Shown here in pieces: positions 16,821 to 23,935 of a stretch of DNA of 42,214 nucleotides. The DNA comes from Frankiaceae bacterium (lineage in GTDB: Bacteria > Actinomycetota > Actinomycetes > BP-191). Made by a program: the position numbers and the translations under genes. The stretch lies in contig JAVEEC010000121.1 in assembly GCA_030840645.1 (NCBI GenBank), positions 1 to 42,214 on the forward strand, written 5' to 3'. The first letter of the stretch is position 1, and each line of letters opens with the position of its first letter. The notes under the pieces were generated by a model. The model saw nothing but the letters and a program-made list of their open reading frames with translations. It was not told where the DNA came from and made no database searches.

Positions 16821-17649
16821 TGCCGCCCGGCGCGAGCGACTCCCAGGTGATCTTCTGGTAGGTGAACGACACCTCCTCGTACTCGTTCAGCTGCCGCACC
16901 TCGGGGCTGCGGGTGTCACCCTTCTTCGACTCGACGCCGGCCACCTGGGCGTTGGTCATCGTGATCGTCATGTACGGCTCGCTGCCGTCGGTCGTCTTGT
17001 GCACGAACGTGATGACGCAGAACGGGATCGTGGTGTTGTTGAACAGCCGGTTGAACAGCAGCGGCGTGGCCTTGTCGAGCTCCTTGGTGATCGTGAACGG
17101 CTTGTGCTGCCGCTTGCCGCTCGCCTGGCCGGACGCGGCGTCGCGCGGCGACGAGACGCCCCAGCTGTACGAGTAGACCTCGATGGTGTTGCCGGTGGCG
17201 CCGCCGTCGATGCTGGTGCAGCGCATGAACGCGCTCTGCCCGAGCGGCGACTTCTCCGCCGCCGTCCCGGCCGGACCGGCCGGGCCCTGCGGGCCGATGA
17301 GCCCGGTCCCGCCGGACGTACCCGGCGCGCCCTCCTTGCCGTTCTGGCCGTTCTGGCCGTTCTGCCCGGTGGGTCCGGCCGGTCCGGCAGGACCGGTCAC
17401 CCCGGTGGCGCCCTTCGGACCCGCGGGTCCCGCCGGGCCTGACCTGCTCCAGACGACGAGGGTCTCGCCGGCCTTGCACGCGGCGGTCGAGGAGATCAGG
17501 CGGAGGGCGCCGTTCGGCTGCACGCAGGCCCGGACCGGGGGCTCCGCCGCGCCCGCCCCGCTGGGCACCGCGACCGCGGTCGCCATCACCCCCGCGATCA
17601 GCCAGGTCTTGGTACGGCGCAGGATCGGGGGAAGGGCGTGACCGGTCAT
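16783..17649 (-). CDS. Secreted collagen-repeat protein with an Hcp-like domain
   Basis: A 288-residue protein. ATG 17649 is chosen because GAGGGGGC precedes it and a signal peptide follows (KTWLIAGVMATAVAVPSGAGA, about residues 14-34). Residues 42-68 form a two-cysteine module (ACVQPNGALRLISSTAACKA) seen in secreted collagen-like proteins. Residues 71-130 are 20 uninterrupted Gly-X-Y triplets, including GQN three times in a row. Residues 138-275 read as an Hcp1/type VI tube domain: IEVYSYSWGVSSP, FTITKELDKATPLLF, an IPFCVITFVHK strand, YMTITMTNAQVAGVES and VSFTYQKITWE. No T6SS genes are nearby, and Gram-positive bacteria lack the classical system, so the domain probably forms an extracellular ring or adhesive tip on a collagen stalk (inference). 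Its 3' end overlaps the S9 gene by 38 bases. Confidence 0.85.
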   Translation of the reverse strand: MTGHALPPILRRTKTWLIAGVMATAVAVPSGAGAAEPPVRACVQPNGALRLISSTAACKAGETLVVWSRSGPAGPAGPKGATGVTGPAGPAGPTGQNGQNGQNGKEGAPGTSGGTGLIGPQGPAGPAGTAAEKSPLGQSAFMRCTSIDGGATGNTIEVYSYSWGVSSPRDAASGQASGKRQHKPFTITKELDKATPLLFNRLFNNTTIPFCVITFVHKTTDGSEPYMTITMTNAQVAGVESKKGDTRSPEVRQLNEYEEVSFTYQKITWESLAPGGISAEDDWEAPVA

Positions 17650-17847
17650 CGTTGCCCCCTCAGGGCGAGGCGCGGAGAGTCCGCGTACGCGCGCAGGGTA
17701 GGACCGGGCGGCGCGGCTGGGGCGGTAACGGCCGGATCTGACTACAACGGCCCACTCCTGCTCACCCGGGCCGGACGCCAACCGTGAAGATCACCACGCT
17801 CGAGGGGGGCGCCTGGGCTGCACAGAACGAGTCGGGCGCGGCGCCGC

Positions 17848-17853
17848 TACGCT
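17848..17853 (+). promoter_or_regulatory. -10 element (TACGCT) for a leaderless cyanophycin operon transcript
   Basis: TACGCT ends six bases before the ATG at 17860, placing the transcription start on or beside the start codon. No ribosome site precedes the ATG. The surrounding 17650-17859 interval otherwise holds the ribosome site of the divergent Hcp-like gene and a 16-base word repeated at 42096. Confidence 0.45.
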
Positions 17854-17859
17854 CGGACG

Positions 17860-18819
17860 ATGCAGCCGCCGGACGTCGACGCCCCCCGCGGCGTGCTGAT
17901 GATGATCGGCGGCGCCGAGGACAAGCTCAACCAGCGCGTCGTGCTGAACCGGTTCGTGCGGCTCGCGGGCGGCCCGGCCGCGATCATCGCCGTCATCTCG
18001 ACGGCCTCGTCGCTCGGCGACACGGTGACCGACGTCTACCGGTCGCTGTTTCACAAGCTCGGCGTGCCCGAGGTCCGCGGCCTGCGGCCCGAGACGCGCG
18101 CGGAGGCCGACGACCCGATGACGGCGGCGCTGCTCGAGGACGTGACCGGCGTGTTCATGACCGGCGGCAACCAGTCCAAGCTCTCCTCCGTCGTCGCCGG
18201 CACGCGGCTCGGCCAGGCGGTCGCGCGGGCGTACGACGCGGGCGCCGTCGTCGGCGGCACGTCCGCGGGCGCCAGCGTCGTCAGCACGCACATGGTCGCG
18301 CACGGCACCTCCGGCAACACCCCGAAGGAGCGGATGGTCCAGCTCGCCGCCGGGCTGGGCCTCATCGACGGCGTCGTCGTGGACCAGCACTTCGACCAGC
18401 GGCACCGCTACGGCCGGCTGCTCGCGCTCGTCGCGCACTCCCCCGCGCTGCTCGGCCTCGGCATCGACGAGGACACCGCGACCGTCGTGACCGAGGGGCG
18501 TTACGTCGAGGTGGTCGGGCGCGGCGCGGTCACCATCTTCGACGGCCTCAGGGCCGAGACGACGGCGTACGACGCGAAGTCGCACCGCCCGCTGATGGTC
18601 TCGGGCGTCTCGCTGCACTCGCTGCCGAGCGGCGCGCGCTTCGACCTCGCGACCCGGCGCCTCGTTCCCGAGGAACGCCACGACGACCTGCCGCAGGTGG
18701 CGACCGGCAAGCGGCTCAACGGCATCCTCGCCCGCCGCATCGCCGCCGAGGGCGCGGACACCTACGTCGTCGCGCGCAGCGCCCGCCGCCGCAAGAGCAG
18801 GACCGAGGGAACGCCGTGA
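17860..18819 (+). CDS. cphB: Cyanophycinase
   Basis: A 319-residue cytoplasmic serine exopeptidase of the class-I glutamine amidotransferase-like fold (family S51). It cleaves cyanophycin, multi-L-arginyl-poly-L-aspartate, to beta-Asp-Arg dipeptides. Family blocks are clear: MMIGGAEDK at the N-terminus, ISTASS, FMTGGNQSKL, the nucleophile elbow VGGTSAGAS with the active Ser, and VDQHFDQRHRYGRL, characteristic of cyanophycinases. GIDEDTA and a C-terminal 'HSLPSGARFDL' complete the fold. The gene starts at ATG 17860 behind a leaderless-type -10 box. Its stop overlaps the GTG of cphA by 4 bases, so degrading and synthesising enzymes are translationally coupled. Confidence 0.95.
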   Translation: MQPPDVDAPRGVLMMIGGAEDKLNQRVVLNRFVRLAGGPAAIIAVISTASSLGDTVTDVYRSLFHKLGVPEVRGLRPETRAEADDPMTAALLEDVTGVFMTGGNQSKLSSVVAGTRLGQAVARAYDAGAVVGGTSAGASVVSTHMVAHGTSGNTPKERMVQLAAGLGLIDGVVVDQHFDQRHRYGRLLALVAHSPALLGLGIDEDTATVVTEGRYVEVVGRGAVTIFDGLRAETTAYDAKSHRPLMVSGVSLHSLPSGARFDLATRRLVPEERHDDLPQVATGKRLNGILARRIAAEGADTYVVARSARRRKSRTEGTP

Positions 18820-21539
18820 CCGGACCGGGACCCGACCTCCGGCTGGTCGAGACGCGCGTCTACCGCGGCCCGAACCTCTGGTCCTACGACCAGGCGATCA
18901 ACCTGCTGGTCGACCTCGGCCCGCTGGAGGAGTGGCCGACCGACCGGTTGCCCGGCTTCACCGACGCGCTGCTCGAACGCCTCCCCGGCATCGCCGACCA
19001 CGCCTGCTCGCGCGGGCACAAGGGCGGCTTCCTCGAACGCCTCCGCGAGGGCACCCGGCTCGGCCACGTCGTGGAGCATGTTGCGCTGCAGCTGCAGCGC
19101 GAGAGCGGCGACGAGGTGCGGCGCGGCAAGACCCGCGGCGCCAAGACGCCCGGCCGGTACCACGTCGTCTACGGCTACGCCGACGAGAACGTCGGCCTCG
19201 CCGCCGGCCGCCTCGCCGTCCGGCTGGTCAACGACCTGGTGCGCCACGACCCGGAGTTCGACTTCACGGCGGAGGTCGAGGCGTTCCTGCTGATGGCCGA
19301 GCGGACGGCGTTCGGCCCGTCGACGCAGGGGATCCTCGACGAGGCGGCGTTGCGCGACATCCCCTGGATCCGGCTGAACGAGCACTCGCTCGTGCAGCTC
19401 GGCCAGGGCGTCCACCAGCAGCGCATCCGCGCGACGATGACGTCGAAGACGAGCGCGCTCGCGACCGACATCGCGGGCGACAAGGAGCTGACGCTGCGGC
19501 TGCTCGCCAACGCCGGGCTCCCCGTTCCCAAGTCGGAGGCCGTCCGCGACGTCGAACGCGCGGTCGCCGTCGCGCAGCGGGTGGGCTACCCCGTCGTCGT
19601 GAAGCCGTTGGACGGCAACCACGGCCGCGGCGTCCAGCTCGACCTGCGAGACGAGGCCGCGCTGCGCGAGGCGTTCCCGCTCGCGCAGGCCGCGTCCCGG
19701 CGCGGCTGGGTGGTCGTGGAGACGTACGTCACCGGCAGCGACTACCGCGTGCTCGTCGTGGGCGGCCACATGGCCGCGCTCGCCGAACGCGTTCCGGCTC
19801 ACGTCGTCGGCGACGGTACGCAGAGCGTTGCGGAGCTGCTCGCCGAGACCAACGCCGACCCGCGCCGCGGCGTCGGGCACGAGAAGGTCCTCACCCGGAT
19901 CAAGGTCGACGACGCGGCCGTGGCACTCGTTGCGGCACAAGGGTTCTCGATGGACGACGTGCCGCCGAAAGGCGAGGTCGTCAAGCTGACCCTGACCGGC
20001 AATATGAGTACCGGCGGCGTCTCCGTCGACCGCACGCTGGAGGCGCACCCGGACAACGTCGAGATCGCCGAGGAGGCCGCGCGGGTCGTCGGCCTCGACG
20101 TCGCGGGCATCGACTTCGTCGCGCCGGACATCGCGGAGCCGGTCCGGGAGACCGGCGGCGCGATAGTCGAGGTCAACGCCGCACCGGGCTTCCGGATGCA
20201 CACGCACCCGACGATCGGCGAGCCGCAGTACGTCGCGAAGCCGGTGGTCGACCTGCTCTTCCCGCCCGGCGCGCCGAGCCGCATCCCGATCGTCGCCGTG
20301 ACCGGCACCAACGGGAAGACGACGACGTCGCGGATGATCGCGCACATCTTCAAGGGGATGGGCCGCAAGGTCGGCATGACGTCGACCGACGGCATCGTCA
20401 TCGACGAGCGCCTCGTCATCCGCGCGGACGCGTCAGGGCCGAAGTCCGCCCGGATGGTGCTGCAGAACCCCCGCGTCGACTTCGCGGTGTTCGAGGTCGC
20501 GCGCGGCGGCATCTTGCGCGAGGGGCTCGGCTACCAGCGCAACGACGTCGGCGTCGTCCTCAACGTCGCCCCCGACCACCTCGGCATCGGCGGCGTCGAC
20601 ACGCTGGAGGAGCTGGCGGCGGTCAAGCAGGTCGTCGTGGAGGCCGTGCCGCGGGACGGGTTCGCGGTCCTCAACGCCGACGACCCGCTCGTCGCCGGGA
20701 TGCGCCGCGCCTGTTCCGGCGAGGTCGTGTGGTTCTCCATGGAGGCCGACCACGAGCTGGTCGACCGGCACTGCCGCCGCGGCGGCCGGGCCGTCGTCCT
20801 CGAACGCTCCGCCCTCGGCGACATGATCGTCATCCGGCACGGGCGGCGTTCCATGCAGCTCGCGTGGACCCACCTGCTGCCCGCGACGTTCGACGGCAAG
20901 GCGATGATGAACGTCCAGAACGCCATGGCCGCGGCCGGCGCCGCGTTCGCCGCGGGCGCGCACCTGCACGACATCCGGCAGGGGCTGCGGACGTTCACCA
21001 CGTCGTACTACCTGGCTCCCGGGCGGCTGAACGTCACCGAGATCGGCGGGGTCCGCGTGGTCGTCGACTACTGCCACAACGCGCCGGGCATGCGGATGCT
21101 CGGCGACTTCGTGGAGAAGATGGCGGAGCCGGGGCCGGGCGGCTCGATCGAGAAGACACGGCGGATCGGCGTCATCGCGACCGCCGGCGACCGCCGCGAC
21201 GACGACATGCGCGAGCTCGGCGAGGTCGCCGCGCCGCACTTCGACTCGCTCATCGTCCGCGAGGACCGCAACCTGCGCCGCCGCGCGCGCGGCGTGACCG
21301 CCGAGCTGGTCGCGGACGGCGTCCGCGCGCGGATGGCCGAGGGCGCGCGCTGCCGCGACCTGGAGATCGTGCTGGACGAGATGGCGGCCGCGCGGCGCGC
21401 GCTGGAGAAGGCGAACCCGGGCGACCTCGTCGTCGTCTGCGTGGACCAGGCCGACGCCGTCTGGGCCGAGCTGCAGGAACGCGCCTCGCTCGCGCTCGCG
21501 GGCGCCCGCGAGCCGGACGCCGTACCGCCGGCCGGCTAG
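18816..21539 (+). CDS. cphA: Cyanophycin synthetase
   Basis: A 907-residue enzyme that builds cyanophycin from Asp and Arg using ATP. It starts at GTG 18816 inside the cphB stop (GTGA), which retains the family N-terminus (VYRGPNLWSYDQAINLLVDLG). The N-terminal domain covers about residues 1-160. An ATP-grasp domain (about 215-485) contains PVVVKPLDGNHGRGVQ, GEVVKLTLTGNMSTGG and VEVNAAPGFRMH. The Mur-ligase-like domain (about 490-907) has the P-loop VTGTNGKTTTSR, then FEVARGGILREGLGY, LNVAPDHLG and DYCHNAPGM. Length and motifs match full-length synthetases, so it should be active without primer-related truncation. The stop codon lies in the loop of a 10-bp hairpin. The operon implies intracellular nitrogen and carbon storage granules. 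Confidence 0.96.
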   Translation: MTGPGPDLRLVETRVYRGPNLWSYDQAINLLVDLGPLEEWPTDRLPGFTDALLERLPGIADHACSRGHKGGFLERLREGTRLGHVVEHVALQLQRESGDEVRRGKTRGAKTPGRYHVVYGYADENVGLAAGRLAVRLVNDLVRHDPEFDFTAEVEAFLLMAERTAFGPSTQGILDEAALRDIPWIRLNEHSLVQLGQGVHQQRIRATMTSKTSALATDIAGDKELTLRLLANAGLPVPKSEAVRDVERAVAVAQRVGYPVVVKPLDGNHGRGVQLDLRDEAALREAFPLAQAASRRGWVVVETYVTGSDYRVLVVGGHMAALAERVPAHVVGDGTQSVAELLAETNADPRRGVGHEKVLTRIKVDDAAVALVAAQGFSMDDVPPKGEVVKLTLTGNMSTGGVSVDRTLEAHPDNVEIAEEAARVVGLDVAGIDFVAPDIAEPVRETGGAIVEVNAAPGFRMHTHPTIGEPQYVAKPVVDLLFPPGAPSRIPIVAVTGTNGKTTTSRMIAHIFKGMGRKVGMTSTDGIVIDERLVIRADASGPKSARMVLQNPRVDFAVFEVARGGILREGLGYQRNDVGVVLNVAPDHLGIGGVDTLEELAAVKQVVVEAVPRDGFAVLNADDPLVAGMRRACSGEVVWFSMEADHELVDRHCRRGGRAVVLERSALGDMIVIRHGRRSMQLAWTHLLPATFDGKAMMNVQNAMAAAGAAFAAGAHLHDIRQGLRTFTTSYYLAPGRLNVTEIGGVRVVVDYCHNAPGMRMLGDFVEKMAEPGPGGSIEKTRRIGVIATAGDRRDDDMRELGEVAAPHFDSLIVREDRNLRRRARGVTAELVADGVRARMAEGARCRDLEIVLDEMAAARRALEKANPGDLVVVCVDQADAVWAELQERASLALAGAREPDAVPPAG

Positions 21540-21551
21540 GCCCGGCCGGCG
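21526..21551 (+). terminator. Hairpin around the cphA stop codon
   Basis: A perfect 10-bp inverted repeat, CGCCGGCCGG (21526-21535) and CCGGCCGGCG (21542-21551), with loop CTAGGC holding the cphA TAG. There is no U-tract, as is usual for GC-rich actinobacterial terminators. It lies at a convergent gene junction, so it probably ends cphBA transcription. Confidence 0.5.
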
Positions 21552-21556
21552 CCGGT

Positions 21557-21573
21557 CCTGCCCCTACGGCAGG
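21557..21573 (-). terminator. Hairpin around the DUF5667 stop codon
   Basis: A perfect 6-bp stem, CCTGCC (21557-21562) and GGCAGG (21568-21573), with a 5-base loop that contains the TAG stop of the minus-strand gene (CTA at 21564-21566). It is adjacent to the cphA hairpin and mirrors it, and may act as the opposing terminator. No U-tract. Confidence 0.35.
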
Positions 21574-22547
21574 AGCGGCGGCAGCGTGATCGGCAGGGTG
21601 GGCGGTGGCGGGGTCGTCACCGGAACGCTGACGGGCGGCGTCACGGGCGGCGGGGTCGTCACCGGCGGGGTCGTGACCGGCGGCGTGGCGGGGGGCGTCG
21701 TGGACGGCGGCAGCGTGGGCGGCGGCCCGGTGTGGAGGCCGGTGTCGGACGGCGTCGGCGTCCCCGTCGCCGGCGTCACCGGCGGACCGCTCGGACGCGG
21801 CAGCGCGGCGAGCTGGGCCGCGGCGGCGTTCAACGTCCCGAGGGACTGGCCGGCGAGTGCCCGCGCCGAGTCGGGCAGGCTGCCGAGCAGCCCCATGAGC
21901 TGGCGGGTGAGGTCGTCGACCGCGGCGGAGAGGCGGTCGTACGCGAGCCGCGAGCCGTTGCGCGCGGCCGCGACCAGCCGGTCGACGGCGGAGCGCAGCT
22001 CGGACTCCAGCGCGCGCAGCGCCGCCTCGACCCGGGCGAGCGCGTCGCCGGTGAGGTCGCCGCGCGCGATCAGCGCGCGCACCTCGTCGAGCCGGGTCCT
22101 GGCGTGCTCCACGAGCGAGCTCGCCTCGCCGACGGCACCGCCGGAGGTGCCGACCTGGAATCCCTCCACGGCCCGCTTGAGGCCGTACAGCGCGTCGCCG
22201 GGCAGCGACCGCGAGGCGCCGACGCCGAGGCCCGTCACCGCGATCGCGGCGGCCAGACCGCCGGTCGCGACCTGCATCGCGGGGTGCTGCAACATCTTCG
22301 GGACCGAACGCGCCGCCGGCAGCCGCGGCGCCGGGACGGCGGGCACGGACGCGGCGAGCGAGGAGGCCTCGGCCATCAGCGTGGTACGCAGCGCCTCGCG
22401 GAACGCCGGCGCCGGCCGCTGCGGCAGCGCGGTGAGCGCGCCGGCGACGGCGAGCAGCGCGGCCATGGTGGGGTCGACCTTGGCGCCCGCGTCGGCGGAC
22501 AGCGCGCGCTCGAAGTCCTCGGCGCGGTTCGTTCGGTTCGTGGTCAT
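21564..22547 (-). CDS. DUF5667 membrane protein, candidate anti-sigma partner
   Basis: A 327-residue protein. The N-terminal cytoplasmic region (about 1-88) begins RAEDFERALS and includes FREALRTTLMAEA, resembling the anti-sigma-like front of DUF5667 proteins. One membrane segment (about 91-112: MQVATGGLAAAIAVTGLGVG) follows. The DUF5667 signature SLPGDALYGLKRAVEGFQ comes next (about 113-131), then a helical coiled region (130-240). The last 75 residues are an extracytoplasmic Pro/Thr-rich tail ending in repeated TPPVTTPP units. It lies 100 bases downstream of the BldN-like sigma gene on the same strand, with GGAGG before the ATG. By analogy with BldN-RsbN it may hold the sigma factor at the membrane, but sigma binding is not demonstrated by sequence. 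Confidence 0.75.
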   Translation of the reverse strand: MTTNRTNRAEDFERALSADAGAKVDPTMAALLAVAGALTALPQRPAPAFREALRTTLMAEASSLAASVPAVPAPRLPAARSVPKMLQHPAMQVATGGLAAAIAVTGLGVGASRSLPGDALYGLKRAVEGFQVGTSGGAVGEASSLVEHARTRLDEVRALIARGDLTGDALARVEAALRALESELRSAVDRLVAAARNGSRLAYDRLSAAVDDLTRQLMGLLGSLPDSARALAGQSLGTLNAAAAQLAALPRPSGPPVTPATGTPTPSDTGLHTGPPPTLPPSTTPPATPPVTTPPVTTPPPVTPPVSVPVTTPPPPTLPITLPPLLP

Positions 22548-22647
22548 GAGCGGGCCTCCACGAAGCGCAACGATTCCTCCGGGTACGGGGTGATGGCCGG
22601 TTGCGGGTGGTTCGCGAAGATGGTCATTCCTGACCAGAAGGCCCGGG

Positions 22648-23358
22648 TCACAGGACCAGCTCCGGGGGGAGGAGGCGCTTGAGCGCCTGGACGGCGCGGT
22701 ACTGGAGCGCCTTGACCGCGCCGTCGGTCTTGTTCATCGCGAGCGCCGTCTCGCTGACCGAGAACCCCTGGAGGAACCGCAGCACGACGCACTCCTGCTG
22801 CTCGGCGCCGAGCATCTTCACGGCTTCGAGCAGGGTGACGTTGGTCATGCTGTCGAGGACCGCGTCCTCGGGCCCGTCGGTCGCCCGGTCCGCGTCGAGC
22901 ATCTCGGCGGTGGCGACCTCGAGCTTGTACCGCGAGGACTTGTAGTGGTCGGCGATCAGGTTGCGCGCGATGGTGACCAGCCAGGCGCCGAAGTCGCGGC
23001 CCTGCCAGGTGAACGACGTGATCCGCCGCAGCGCCCGCAGGAACGTCTCCGACACCATGTCCTCGGTCGTCGCCTGGTTGCTCACCCGGTAGTAGATGTA
23101 CCGGTAGACCACGTCGACGTAGCGGTCGTACAGCGCCCCGAACGCCTCCGCCTCACCGGCCTGCGCCCGCGCGACCAGGTCCAGCAGGTCCGCGCTCGCG
23201 GAGTACTCCGCCTCGGCCGCGGCCTGCACCGGCGCCGCCCGCGGCGCCGGCATCGTCTCCGCGAGCCCGGCAGCCGGAGCCACGCGGTACGCGAGGAACG
23301 CGCGCAGCTCGCGCATCCCCTCCGCGTCCGGCGCGGGGATCCGGCGACAGGAGTGCAT
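22648..23358 (-). CDS. ECF RNA polymerase sigma factor, BldN-like
   Basis: A 236-residue sigma factor. Region 2 (about 70-140) reads LYDRYVDVVYRYIYYRVSN, TTEDMVSETFLRALRRI and WLVTIARNLIADHYKSSRY. Region 4 (about 170-230) reads LLEAVKMLGAEQQECVVLRF, then VSETALAMNKTDGAVKALQYRAVQAL, the helix-turn-helix that binds -35 DNA. A roughly 60-residue N-terminal extension precedes region 2, as in BldN-type factors. BldN controls aerial development in Streptomyces; here the regulon is unknown. The downstream DUF5667 gene is the likely regulator of its activity. ATG 23358 is used; ATG at codon 14 is an alternative. Confidence 0.88.
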   Translation of the reverse strand: MHSCRRIPAPDAEGMRELRAFLAYRVAPAAGLAETMPAPRAAPVQAAAEAEYSASADLLDLVARAQAGEAEAFGALYDRYVDVVYRYIYYRVSNQATTEDMVSETFLRALRRITSFTWQGRDFGAWLVTIARNLIADHYKSSRYKLEVATAEMLDADRATDGPEDAVLDSMTNVTLLEAVKMLGAEQQECVVLRFLQGFSVSETALAMNKTDGAVKALQYRAVQALKRLLPPELVL

Positions 23359-23512
23359 GTCGGAATGCTGAGGCTCAGCCGCCGCTCAGAACATGGCCCA
23401 TTGGGATGGTTTGCTTCTTGGTCACCGATTCAGGACGGTACGCGGCGGGCATGGAACGAGCGCCCGGCCGCGCCCTGGAACAGGGCGGGGCGGACGCTCG
23501 GTGAGAGGACGT

Positions 23513-23803
23513 CTACGCGCAGTCGCGGCAGATCGTCTTCTTCGCGTCGGCGAGCTGGCTCTGGTGCTTCACCAGGAAGCACGAACGGCAGGTGAACTCG
23601 TTCGCCTGCTTCGGCACCGGGCGGATCGCGAGCTCGTCGTTGATCTCCTCGGCCCCGGCCAGCTCCATCTCGAACGCGAGCTCGTTCTCATCCTCCGCGA
23701 CGCCGACCGGCTGCTCCGGCTTGCGGGTGATGATCTCCTCGAGGCTGTCCTCAGCCTCGAGCGAGCTCGACTTGCGGGTGTCGTAGTCCTGCGACTGCGT
23801 CAT
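23513..23803 (-). CDS. DUF4193 zinc-ribbon-like protein
   Basis: A 96-residue acidic protein. ATG 23803 is chosen because AAGGA precedes it and the family begins MTQSQDYDTRK. The C-terminal half has ANEFTCRSCFLVKHQSQLA and ICRDCA, two CxxC pairs expected to bind zinc. DUF4193 is widespread in Actinobacteria, and its function is unknown; the CxxC pairs suggest an RNA polymerase- or redox-related role. A GGAAC-N18-GTT promoter-like sequence lies about 45 bases upstream of the start. It is divergent from the amidase gene across 132 bases. Confidence 0.9.
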   Translation of the reverse strand: MTQSQDYDTRKSSSLEAEDSLEEIITRKPEQPVGVAEDENELAFEMELAGAEEINDELAIRPVPKQANEFTCRSCFLVKHQSQLADAKKTICRDCA

Positions 23804-23847
23804 GGTGTCCTTATCGGTCTCGCGTGGTGGTCCCTCGAGCGCCCTCG

Positions 23848-23874
23848 TAACGTGTCGGGCGGCCAGAGTGTTCC
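23848..23874 (-). promoter_or_regulatory. Candidate ECF (SigR/SigH-type) promoter of DUF4193
   Basis: On the minus strand, GGAAC (23874-23870), an 18-base spacer and GTTA (23851-23848) match the GGAAY-N18-GTT consensus of SigR/SigH-type oxidative and disulfide-stress sigma factors. The -10 lies about 44 bases before the ATG at 23803. A zinc-ribbon product would fit thiol-stress control. The match could be fortuitous. Confidence 0.35.
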
Positions 23875-23935
23875 CTATTCCGCCGAACGGCGCCTCTTGA
23901 AACCTCGACACGCCGCGCGGCGGCAGAATGATCGC

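Noticed and set aside
16783..17649. Evidence for a type VI secretion system from the Hcp-like domain
   Set aside because: Only an Hcp-like domain is present, fused to collagen repeats with a Sec signal. No sheath, baseplate, VgrG or ClpV gene is in the window.
17784..18815. Extending cphA upstream to a GTG at 17784
   Set aside because: The extension would run through cyanophycinase in another frame; the GTG overlapping the cphB stop restores the known N-terminus.
18762..20345. A 527-codon minus-strand frame opposite cphA
   Set aside because: Antisense shadow of a clear cyanophycin synthetase; no recognisable motif or ribosome site.
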